From Dongia mobilis (lineage in GTDB: Bacteria; Pseudomonadota; Alphaproteobacteria; Dongiales; Dongiaceae), in the NCBI RefSeq assembly GCF_945906275.1, contig NZ_CAMDRA010000004.1, positions 1 to 52,912 on the forward strand: a DNA stretch of 52,912 nt. Reading direction: 5' to 3'. Within the stretch, counting starts at the first letter, position 1. The number at the start of each line of letters is the position of its first letter. The position numbers were made by a program, and so were the translations under genes. Positions 10,643 through 19,368 of this stretch are shown piece after piece. The notes beneath the pieces are model-generated. The model was not told the origin of the DNA. It was given only the letters and a program-made list of their open reading frames with translations, and did no database searches.

Positions 10643-11635
10643 ATGAGCGACAAGCTGTTTGATGTGTGCGGCATTGGCAATGCCATCGTGGATGTCCTGG
10701 CCCATTGCGACCTCGATTTCATCGACCGCATGAGCCTCAACAAGGGCACCATGACCCTGATCGACGCCGCCCGTGCCGAACAGCTTTACGACGCCATGGG
10801 CCCGGCGGTGGAAGCGTCCGGCGGCTCCTGCGGCAATACCATTGCCGGCATCGCCAGCCTAGGGGGTCGCGGCGCCTATGTCGGCAAGGTCGGCAATGAC
10901 CAGCTGGGCGGCATTTTCCGCCATGACATGCGCGCGACCGGCGTTCATTTCGAGACTGCGACCGCGACCACCACCACGCCCACCGCGCGCAGCATGATCT
11001 TCGTGACGCCGGATGCCGAGCGCACCATGAACACCTATCTCGGCGCCTGCGTCGAATTGACGCCCGAGGACGTTGATCCCAACGTCGTGACCCGCGCCAA
11101 GGTGACCTATCTCGAGGGCTATCTGTGGGATCCGCCCCTGGCCAAGCAGGCCTTCCTGAAGGCCGCCAACCTCGCCCATGGCGCCGGCCGCGAGATTTCG
11201 CTCAGCCTCTCGGATCCGTTCTGCGTGCAGCGCTATCTGGCCGAGTTCCAGGATCTGGTGAAGAACCATGTCGATATCCTGTTCGCCAACGAGCATGAGA
11301 TCACGGCGCTGTGGGAAACCGCCTATTTTGACGAGGCCGTCCGCATCACCCGCGAACATTGCAGCCTTGCCGCCATCACGCGGAGCGCCAAGGGGTCGCT
11401 GATCGTGGCCGGGCCACAGCTGGTCGAGGTGCCGGCCTGGCCGGTCGCCAAGGTGGTCGACGTGACCGGGGCGGGCGACCTTTACGCCGCCGGCTTCCTC
11501 TATGGCTATACCCAGGGGCGCGACCATGCCGACAGCGGGCGCATCGCGGCGCTGGCCGCCGGCGAAGTGATCAGTCATTTCGGCGCCCGGCCCGAGACCC
11601 CCCTTGCAGAGCTTTTGTTGCAGCAAGTGGGCTAA
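10643..11635 (+). CDS. PfkB-family carbohydrate/adenosine kinase
   Basis: FDVCGIGNAIVDVLAHCD..., DVTGAGDLYAAGFLYGYTQG. Confidence 0.92.
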   Translation: MSDKLFDVCGIGNAIVDVLAHCDLDFIDRMSLNKGTMTLIDAARAEQLYDAMGPAVEASGGSCGNTIAGIASLGGRGAYVGKVGNDQLGGIFRHDMRATGVHFETATATTTTPTARSMIFVTPDAERTMNTYLGACVELTPEDVDPNVVTRAKVTYLEGYLWDPPLAKQAFLKAANLAHGAGREISLSLSDPFCVQRYLAEFQDLVKNHVDILFANEHEITALWETAYFDEAVRITREHCSLAAITRSAKGSLIVAGPQLVEVPAWPVAKVVDVTGAGDLYAAGFLYGYTQGRDHADSGRIAALAAGEVISHFGARPETPLAELLLQQVG

Positions 11636-11809
11636 TAGGGTAAAAGCCCGCTTGAAAAAGCACCCCTCATTCCAGCCGTTTCCCCGATGTGCGGGGCAAG
11701 GGTGAGGAAATCGCCGCCGGCTTGCCGGAAGCGCTAGTAACTGGTTGCCATTCCACAATAATTCCCTCCGCCCTGCGTGCGGGGTGAGGGTTAGGGTGTG
11801 GGGTAACCG

Positions 11810-11832
11810 ATGGCGATTGTAACAATCGCCAT
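11810..11832. promoter_or_regulatory. Perfect 11-bp-arm palindrome upstream of typA
   Basis: ATGGCGATTGT a ACAATCGCCAT, about 40 bp upstream of the typA ATG. Confidence 0.6.
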
Positions 11833-11872
11833 GGGATGATGGGCGTTACCGCAATTTTTGAAAAGCGAAGCC

Positions 11873-13714
11873 ATGAAACTGCGTAACATCGCCATCATCG
11901 CCCATGTCGACCACGGCAAGACGACCCTGGTTGACCAGCTCCTGCGCCAATCCGGCGCCTTCCGTTCCAACCAGATCGTGGCGGAGCGGGTGATGGATTC
12001 CAATGATCTGGAAAAGGAACGCGGGATCACCATCCTCGCGAAATGCACCTCGATCCAGTGGCATGACACCCGCATCAATATCGTCGATACCCCGGGCCAC
12101 GCCGATTTCGGCGGTGAGGTCGAGCGCATCCTCAGCATGGTCGACGGAGTCGTGCTGCTGGTCGATGCCGCCGAAGGCGCCCTGCCGCAAACCAAGTTCG
12201 TGACCACCAAGGCGCTGCGCCTCGGTTTGCGTCCGATCGTACTCATCAATAAGTGCGACCGCCCCGACGCCGATCCGCATGCCGTGCATGACCAGATCTT
12301 CGATCTGTTCGCAGCGCTGGATGCGACGCCGGAACAGCTCGACTTCCCGACCCTCTTTGCCTCGTCGAAGCAGGGCTGGGCGACCGAGGATCTCGAGAAG
12401 GGCGAGCGCAAGGATCTGGCGCCGCTCTACGACCTCATCGTGCGCCACGTGCCGGCGCCGACCGTCGAAGAGAACAAGCCGTTCTCGATGCTGGTCACCA
12501 CGCTCGAATACGACAACTATCTCGGCCGCGTGCTCACCGGCCGCATCGAGACCGGCACCGCCACCGTCAACATGCAGCTCCGCGCCATGCGTCCCGATGG
12601 GACCCAGGTCGAAGTTGGCCGCCTGACCAAGCTGCTCGCCTTCCGGGGCATCGAGCGCACGCCGGTTGAGTCCGCCGAAGCCGGCGACATCGTCGCCATC
12701 GCTGGCCTAACCGACAGCACCGTCGCCGACACCATCGCCGCGATGGAAGTCGAAGTGCCGCTGAAGGCACAGCCGATCGATCCGCCGACACTCTCCATGA
12801 GCTTCTCGGTCAATGACAGCCCGCTTGCCGGTCGCGATGGCGACAAGGTGACGAGCCGCATGATCCGCGATCGCCTGATGCGTGAGGCGGAAGGCAATGT
12901 CGCCATCCACGTCACCGAGACCGAGGACAAGGACGCGTTCCAGGTTGCTGGCCGTGGCGAATTGCAGCTGGGCGTGCTCATCGAGCAGATGCGCCGTGAA
13001 GGCTTTGAACTGTCCATCAGCCGTCCGCGCGTCATTTTCCAGACCGACCCGAAGACCAACCAGCGCCTTGAGCCGATCGAGGAAGTCGTCATCGACGTTG
13101 ATGATGATTTCACCGGCATCGTCATCGACAAGCTGGGCCAGCGTCGCGGCGAACTGGTCGAGATGCGCCCGTCGGGCGGTGCCAAGACGCGCCTCGTCAT
13201 GCTGGTGCCGGCGCGTGGCCTCATCGGCTATCACGGAGAGTTCCTGACCGACACCCGCGGCACCGGCGTCATGAGCCACCTGTTCCACGGCTACGCCCCT
13301 TATAAGGGCCCGATCGAAGGCCGCCGCAACGGCGTGCTCATCTCCAATGCCGATGGCGTCTCGGTTGCCTACGCTTTGTGGAATCTCGAAGAGCGCGGCA
13401 AGCTCATGATCGATGCCGGCGTGCCGATCTATGAAGGCATGATCATCGGCGAGCACAGCCGTGCCAACGATCTCGAAGTCAATCCGCTGAAGTCGAAGCA
13501 GCTCACCAACATCCGCACCACGTCGAAGGACGAAGCCATTCGCCTGACGCCGCCGATGAAGCACAGCCTGGAGCAGGCGCTGGCTTACATCGAAGACGAT
13601 GAGCTGGTGGAAGTGACGCCGAAGGCGATCCGCATCCGCAAGGCGGTGCTGGATCCCAACGAGCGCAAGAAGGCCGAGCGTGCCGCTGAATCAGCGCGTG
13701 CCGCCCAGGGCTGA
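11873..13714 (+). CDS. typA: Translational GTPase TypA/BipA
   Basis: MKLRNIAIIAHVDHGKTTLVDQLLRQSG...NIVDTPGHADFGGEVERIL. Confidence 0.98.
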   Translation: MKLRNIAIIAHVDHGKTTLVDQLLRQSGAFRSNQIVAERVMDSNDLEKERGITILAKCTSIQWHDTRINIVDTPGHADFGGEVERILSMVDGVVLLVDAAEGALPQTKFVTTKALRLGLRPIVLINKCDRPDADPHAVHDQIFDLFAALDATPEQLDFPTLFASSKQGWATEDLEKGERKDLAPLYDLIVRHVPAPTVEENKPFSMLVTTLEYDNYLGRVLTGRIETGTATVNMQLRAMRPDGTQVEVGRLTKLLAFRGIERTPVESAEAGDIVAIAGLTDSTVADTIAAMEVEVPLKAQPIDPPTLSMSFSVNDSPLAGRDGDKVTSRMIRDRLMREAEGNVAIHVTETEDKDAFQVAGRGELQLGVLIEQMRREGFELSISRPRVIFQTDPKTNQRLEPIEEVVIDVDDDFTGIVIDKLGQRRGELVEMRPSGGAKTRLVMLVPARGLIGYHGEFLTDTRGTGVMSHLFHGYAPYKGPIEGRRNGVLISNADGVSVAYALWNLEERGKLMIDAGVPIYEGMIIGEHSRANDLEVNPLKSKQLTNIRTTSKDEAIRLTPPMKHSLEQALAYIEDDELVEVTPKAIRIRKAVLDPNERKKAERAAESARAAQG

Positions 13715-13753
13715 AATTGACCAGGGCTGAAATTGACCAGGGCTGAAATTGAT
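13706..13753. repeat. 16-bp x3 tandem repeat spanning the typA stop codon
   Basis: CAGGGCTGAAATTGAC x2 then CAGGGCTGAAATTGAT. Confidence 0.95.
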
Positions 13754-13777
13754 CAGCTGAATTGCTGAATGAAGGAA

Positions 13778-13809
13778 ACGGCCGCCTGGCAGCAGGCGGC
13801 CGTCTTTTT
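13778..13809 (+). terminator. Intrinsic terminator after typA
   Basis: ACGGCCGCCTG gcag CAGGCGGCCGT CTTTTT. Confidence 0.9.
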
Positions 13810-13836
13810 ATGTGCCGTCGTCAGAAGGTCAGGCCG

Positions 13837-14957
13837 TCAGAAAGTCAGGGACGAGCCGATCGATATTTCGAATGCATCGTACTCGTCGGCGGAATCGCCC
13901 GCATCATCGGCCGATTCGTTCCAGGTATAGAAGATGCCGGCATCGAGATCGATACCCGTGGCCATGGCGTAACTGACGTCGAGGCCCGCGCGCTGCAACA
14001 GGTTCTCATCACTGAAACCCGCTTGCTCGGTGCCGAAATAGGCATAGCCACCACCGATGGTCCAGGCATCGATCGTGTAGGCAAAGCCCGCACCGAGCAG
14101 CAGGCCGTGCTGGCCCGGTCCGTTGAAATCATCGAGATAGGTGCTGGCGACACCGAGCTCCAGATTGCCGATCGCGACATTGGCGCCGAGATTGTAGGCG
14201 GCCTGTTCGGCGTCGTTGGCCGATGTGCCTTCGACATCGCCTTCCCAGTAGCCGGCGCCACCCAGAGAGAAGCCCCAGCCATCCCCGCTGTAGTCATAAT
14301 GCAGGCCGATTGCCACATTGTGATTGGCACTGCCGGTCGACCGATCAGGGTGGAACGAGCTGGCGACAGCATCGGTACCGCTCTGGGTTTTTTCATCATC
14401 ATTGGGCGTGTAGGAGAGGCCGAAGCTGAAGCCATTCCACTCCGGCGAGAAGTAGACAAGCTTCATCACCGCGTCCTGGAGCGCCAACGACAGTTCGGGA
14501 TCGAAGAAGCCGGGGCTCAACACGGCGCCAATGGTGTTCGGAGAATAGGGTCCGAAATTGGCCGTCGAGCCGGGCGGCAGCATGTACATGGTGCCGGCGG
14601 CGCCATCCAGGGCGCCGATCCGGAAATCGCCGAAGCCGCCCTTGAAGAAGGCATAGACATTGTCGATCTGGTCGTCGTCTTCTTCGGCTTCCAGTTCCAC
14701 CTGCGCGCCGACGGTGACGCCATTGTCGAGGGTCACTTCGCCGAGGAAGAAGATCTCGCCGTCGGACCCTACACCGTCGAGATTTCTGTCATGGCCGAGT
14801 TCGCCTTCACCATCATCATCGACCGTGAAGCCATAGGCGCTGCGCAGGAAGCCACCAAGGCTGAGCTTGACGCCGTCCGATGCTGCGGCAGGCAGAGCCG
14901 AAAGGCCTGTCGCCGCGAAAGCGAGAAGTGAGGTTGTGGCAGCAGATTGGTGCGCAT
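13837..14957 (-). pseudogene. Gram-negative porin paralog with apparent -1 frameshift in the signal peptide
   Basis: 13837..14736 is homologous to the 15871..16980 porin; its frame continues upstream without a start codon. ATG at 14957 (MRTNLL) joins the frame (ATTSLLAFAATGLSALPAAASDGVKLSLGGF) only if one base is restored near 14939-14942. Confidence 0.8.
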
Positions 14958-15007
14958 GATCGGATTCCCCATCCCCGGTCTCCGGTTAGCCAGGCGCTGG
15001 AACTTAT

Positions 15008-15679
15008 CTAGCGCTGGCCGAAAATTGCCGTGCCGATGCGGACATGGGTGGCGCCGAAGGCGATCGCGGTTTCGTAATCGCCGCTCATGCCCATGCTGAG
15101 ACAGCCGAAACCGTTGCGCCTGGCCATCTCGCGCAGCAAAGCAAAATGTGGTGCAGGATGCTGGTGATGGGGCGGGATGCACATCAGGCCGATGACCGGC
15201 AACTGCAATTCATCGTGACACAGCTTTACAAAGTCATCAACAGCGCTGGGGTTAATCCCGGCCTTCTGTGGCTCTTCGCCGGTATTGACCTGGATGAAGA
15301 GGGCCGGCCGGCGCTTCTGCTTCTCCATTTCATCGGCAAGTGCCCGCGCCAGCTTCTCGCGGTCGAGGGTTTCGATGACGTCGAACAGCGCCACCGCCTC
15401 GCGGACCTTGTTGCTCTGCAGGGGGCCGATCAGATGAAGCTCGAGCGTTGGGTGGGCGGCCTTGAGGTCGGGGAACTTCGCCTGTGCCTCCTGAACCCGG
15501 TTCTCCCCGAACACCAGCTGGCCAGCATTGATCGCCGCGGCGACAGCGTCGGCCGGATGCGTCTTTGAGACAGCGACCAGCGTCACATCATGCGGCCCGC
15601 GCCCATGTTCATGGGCAGCGCGGGCGATGCGGCTGCGGATCTCCGTCAGATTAGCTGCGATATGGGCATTTATGGTCAT
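15008..15679 (-). CDS. YggS-family pyridoxal-5'-phosphate-dependent protein
   Basis: VTLVAVSKTHPADAVAAAINAGQLVFGENRVQEAQAK...CLSMGMSGDYETAIAFGATHVRIGTAIFG. Confidence 0.96.
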   Translation of the reverse strand: MTINAHIAANLTEIRSRIARAAHEHGRGPHDVTLVAVSKTHPADAVAAAINAGQLVFGENRVQEAQAKFPDLKAAHPTLELHLIGPLQSNKVREAVALFDVIETLDREKLARALADEMEKQKRRPALFIQVNTGEEPQKAGINPSAVDDFVKLCHDELQLPVIGLMCIPPHHQHPAPHFALLREMARRNGFGCLSMGMSGDYETAIAFGATHVRIGTAIFGQR

Positions 15680-15870
15680 CGGGAGCGGCTATGGCAGGGA
15701 GAACCAGCCTCGCGGCCGGACGGGCTTCACCTATAGATCATGCCTGGTTCGAAACCAAGCACCCCACCCGAAGCGGCCCGAAACGATCTGCGCAAAAGCA
15801 AGAAGGGGAGCAGTTGCCTGCTCCCCTTCAAGTTTCATCCTGACTTTATCCAGCTTGCGCTGGGCAGAAA

Positions 15871-16980
15871 TCAGAAGCTGATCGACGAACCAACCGAGAA
15901 TTCGATCGAGTCGTAGTCATCAAGGCCTGCCGTATCGTCTTCATCAGTAGAAGCCCAGCTGTGGAAAACGCCAGCGTCGAGCGTGATGCCAGGGCCCATA
16001 GCGTACGAACCGGTCACGCCAAGACGGTCGATTATACGATTCTCACTGAGGCCATCGATCTCGCTTTCCGTGTGCGCCCAACCGGCGCCAACAGTCCATG
16101 CGTCAACATTGTAGCTCAGACCCGTACCAACGGCCCAAATATCATCATTTTCGCCATTGATGTCGTTCAGGAAAGTAAAGGCAGCGCCGACGGTCAGACC
16201 ACCAAAGCCGAGGTTCACACCGGCGTTGTAGCCCTGGCCTTCCGGATTGCCAACGGTCTCTTCAACATCGCCTTCGAAATACGCGGCGCCGCCGAGAACG
16301 AGGTTCCAGCCTTCGCCTGCGTAATCGTAATGCAGACCGACGCCGACATTGTGGTTGGCGCTGTCGTCTTCACGGGCCGGATGGAAGGTGCCATCGGCAT
16401 TGTCGGTGCCCGAATACTGCTCTTCGTTATCGTTCGGCGTGTAGGACAGGCCGAAGCTGAAGCCCGACCAGTTCGGCGAGTAGTAAACGATCTTCTGCGA
16501 CTTGTCCTGAGCTTCGAACATGCCTTGCGGACCGAACGAACCCGGCGAGATGGCCGAGCCGAGGGTGTTCGGCGAATAGGGGCCGAAGTTGGACGTCGAA
16601 CCCGGCGGAAGCATATACATGTTGGAAGCGGCACCATCCGTCGAACCGATACGGATTTCACCGAAACCGCCCTTGAAGTAGGCGTAGGCGGCGTCGATCT
16701 GATCGGTTTCTTGCTCGCCTTCGAGTTCGATGCGCGCACCGACCGTAATGCCGTTGTCGAGCGTGACGGAGCCGGTGAAGTAGACTTCGGCATCGGTGCC
16801 GAGGCCGCCAAGGTTACGATCATGACCGCGGTCACCATCGCCATCATCGTCGAAGGTCATGCCGTAATACGAACGCATGAAGCCGCCAAGGCTCAATTTG
16901 ACACCATCGGACGCCGCCGCGGTACCGGCCAGAAGGCCAACACCGAGGAGAGCCGAGGTCCCCAGGAGAACTTTTTTCAT
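15871..16980 (-). CDS. Gram-negative porin
   Basis: MKKVLLGTSALLGVGLLAGTAAASDGVKLSLGGFMRSYYGMTFDDD...; ends in F. Confidence 0.9.
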   Translation of the reverse strand: MKKVLLGTSALLGVGLLAGTAAASDGVKLSLGGFMRSYYGMTFDDDGDGDRGHDRNLGGLGTDAEVYFTGSVTLDNGITVGARIELEGEQETDQIDAAYAYFKGGFGEIRIGSTDGAASNMYMLPPGSTSNFGPYSPNTLGSAISPGSFGPQGMFEAQDKSQKIVYYSPNWSGFSFGLSYTPNDNEEQYSGTDNADGTFHPAREDDSANHNVGVGLHYDYAGEGWNLVLGGAAYFEGDVEETVGNPEGQGYNAGVNLGFGGLTVGAAFTFLNDINGENDDIWAVGTGLSYNVDAWTVGAGWAHTESEIDGLSENRIIDRLGVTGSYAMGPGITLDAGVFHSWASTDEDDTAGLDDYDSIEFSVGSSISF

Positions 16981-17433
16981 CTCGAGATTCCCTAAGTTTG
17001 CGATTGCCACCGGGACTTTCCCCAACCTTTGCGGTTTTAAGGAAGGCCCGGATGCCCCTCGTTTCGGACCGGCTTGCTGGGTCGATTTTGCCAAGTACTT
17101 GACCAAATCGACTCAAAAAGCCCGCTCAGTCCGGAACACGAGCTACCTTCTCGGAATGGCGGGGGGGTGTCAAACCATTTGAGCCTAACACTGTGGCATT
17201 TTTCGGTGCCTGTTGCGCATTTACCACAAGGCCGGCCGCGGCCGGCCCGGACGGAATTGGCCAGCAATTGCAAGGCGGCTCACCTTTGCTGCAGCCGCCG
17301 CGCGGGGTCGGTGGGGCATGATTGCCGCAGCGCGGCAGCCATAATTCAGGCCGTTCCGCACCCCTTTGGGACAGCGCCGGCGGCCCGGTCAGGACCCCGT
17401 TTTGGTCGTATCCGGCGCGGTCAGATCCACCAT

Positions 17434-18276
17434 TCAGCCCGTGGTCTGGTCCGGCAGATAGCCGAAACGCTGCATCTGCTCCCGATGATTTTCGACCAGC
17501 CGGTCAATTTGAGCAGGAGTCAGCACTTTGCGCCATTGGCCGGCCTGGCCGACCCGGAAGAACTTGCTGCCGCGCTCCGACTTCTCCCGAAACCCCTTGG
17601 CTTCCTCCTGTTGGCGCAGGTTCTTGAAGGAGGAGAGTTCGATGGCCCGCTCCAGCCGCTCACGTGGGGTTTTCAGCCCCATGAAACGGGTAATCCCGCC
17701 GAAGGTGTGGAGTGGTTTTGCCAGCATGTCTTCATACCGCACGACCAGGAGACCCGGATGGGGCTTCTGGGTCCAGGATTTGACATGGGCGGACCAGGAA
17801 CTGTGGATTTCGAACACGATGTTGCCATCGGCGAGGCCCCCGTTATTGGGGTCGTTCAGCACCTCGATCGCCTTGTCGATATCGACGCCGTAGTGATCGG
17901 CCATGGAGATGACCAAATCGAGTGGGTTGCGCACCACATAAATGGCACCCGCGGTGAGATCCATCTGGATGATCGGCAGGCCGTGGGGTGACAGCAGGGC
18001 GTTATGGGTCTTGACGATGACCGTTTCGGGTTTCGAGGCGACCATGGCCAGTTGCGCGCCGCGGCGCATTTTCGCTACATCTTCGCGACTCCAGGCCAAA
18101 GGCGGGCGCGGGTCGAGATGGTGGTACCATTGCACCAATGAATCCCCCGTGGTCAGGGTATTCATGTCGTTGATGTCCACCGGGGTCGCCGGGTTGCGCA
18201 TCAGATTGTGAATGAACGCCCTAAGCCAGGTGTTGCCCGATTTCGGATAGCTGGCCAGCCACAGGATCTTACCCAT
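17434..18276 (-). CDS. Sulfotransferase domain-containing protein
   Basis: MGKILWLASYPKSGNTWLRAFIHNL (PAPS-binding loop), VVRYEDMLAKPL. Confidence 0.93.
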   Translation of the reverse strand: MGKILWLASYPKSGNTWLRAFIHNLMRNPATPVDINDMNTLTTGDSLVQWYHHLDPRPPLAWSREDVAKMRRGAQLAMVASKPETVIVKTHNALLSPHGLPIIQMDLTAGAIYVVRNPLDLVISMADHYGVDIDKAIEVLNDPNNGGLADGNIVFEIHSSWSAHVKSWTQKPHPGLLVVRYEDMLAKPLHTFGGITRFMGLKTPRERLERAIELSSFKNLRQQEEAKGFREKSERGSKFFRVGQAGQWRKVLTPAQIDRLVENHREQMQRFGYLPDQTTG

Positions 18277-18604
18277 TCACTCTTCCATCCTTTCCCGGTT
18301 GTCGGCGACCTTCAGCCATTTCCGGCCCAACCCATTTCCATCCCAACCAACGCCCGCACAGCCAATTCCTGCAACCCTTGGCTTTCCAGCGGCCTGGACA
18401 GGAATCTGGCGGAAAACCCTGTCCCGAAAACTGGCCCAAAACGGTTCGGGGGCGCCTTTCGGCGGGATGGGCCACAAGGTTTGGTCCAGATGACGCGATT
18501 CGGTTGACGAAGGCCTACCATTTCGCATACCAGTTCTGGGCCGCTTTCTGGGCTGCTTCTCGGCCGCAGGGTGGCTTTAGGGTGAAGAGCGTCGGGCCGT
18601 CAAT

Positions 18605-19237
18605 ATGAAACTCCCACATCGTCGTGCCGACCAGTCCGCCTCGGGCGAATTTAGTGCCATGAGCGGTAGCGATTTCAGTGTCGCGGTCGGTACCGGAAGC
18701 AACGCTGGACACCGGTTCCTCCTGATCGTGATGGCGGCCCTGGCGGCCATCACTCTCTCGGCCTGCAATGCGGATCTGGGTGGCGAGGAGAAATACCCGA
18801 CCACCCGCCAGAAGGGCGATTCCGGCCCGCAATATGATGAAGGCGACACCGTCTTTGGCGAAGGCGGCCTGTTCGGCGGCCAAAGCAAGGAAGACGGTTC
18901 CGGCGGTGGCGGTGGCGTCGGCGTGAATTCGCTGCTGTGGCGCGCCAGCCTTGACACCGTTTCCTTCATGCCGCTGGTCTCGGCCGATCCCTTCGGTGGC
19001 GTCATCATTACCGACTGGTACACGCCGCCGGCCACGCCGGACGAGCGCTTCAAGGTCAATGTCTACATCCTGGGCCGCGCGCTCCGCGCCGACGGCATCC
19101 GCGCCTCGGTGTTCCGCCAGCAGAACCAGGGCGGCACCTGGATCGACGCCCCGGTGGCGCTCAATACGGCGACAGACCTCGAAAACGCCATCCTCGCCCG
19201 CGCCCGCCAGCTGCGCCAGTCCGGCCTGCAGGAATAG
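18605..19237 (+). CDS. DUF3576-like lipoprotein; start could be 18659
   Basis: Lipobox AITLSACNADLGG; WRASLDTVSFMPLVSADPFGGVIITDWYTPP. Confidence 0.85.
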   Translation: MKLPHRRADQSASGEFSAMSGSDFSVAVGTGSNAGHRFLLIVMAALAAITLSACNADLGGEEKYPTTRQKGDSGPQYDEGDTVFGEGGLFGGQSKEDGSGGGGGVGVNSLLWRASLDTVSFMPLVSADPFGGVIITDWYTPPATPDERFKVNVYILGRALRADGIRASVFRQQNQGGTWIDAPVALNTATDLENAILARARQLRQSGLQE

Positions 19238-19254
19238 GGGCGGCACACACACGT

Positions 19255-19341
19255 CGTCATGGTCCGCAAAGGCGGACCACCCACGAATTCCTTGGTGTTG
19301 GCGACAAACTCGTGGGTGGTCCGCCTTTGCGGACCATGACG
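19255..19341. repeat. Perfect 32-bp inverted repeat pair of the GGTGGTCCGC...GCGGACCATGACG family
   Basis: 19255..19286 is the exact reverse complement of 19310..19341, 23-nt spacer; each arm is itself a hairpin. Confidence 0.95.
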
Positions 19342-19368
19342 GTTTAACGAGAGCAAAGCCAAGGCATC

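Noticed and set aside
15740-15765. GGTTCGAAACC resembling a tRNA T-arm
   Set aside because: No acceptor, D or anticodon stems around it; a simple palindrome
15961-16995. 344-aa plus-strand ORF opposite the intact porin
   Set aside because: Antisense shadow; the porin strand has a signal peptide and homology to the paralog
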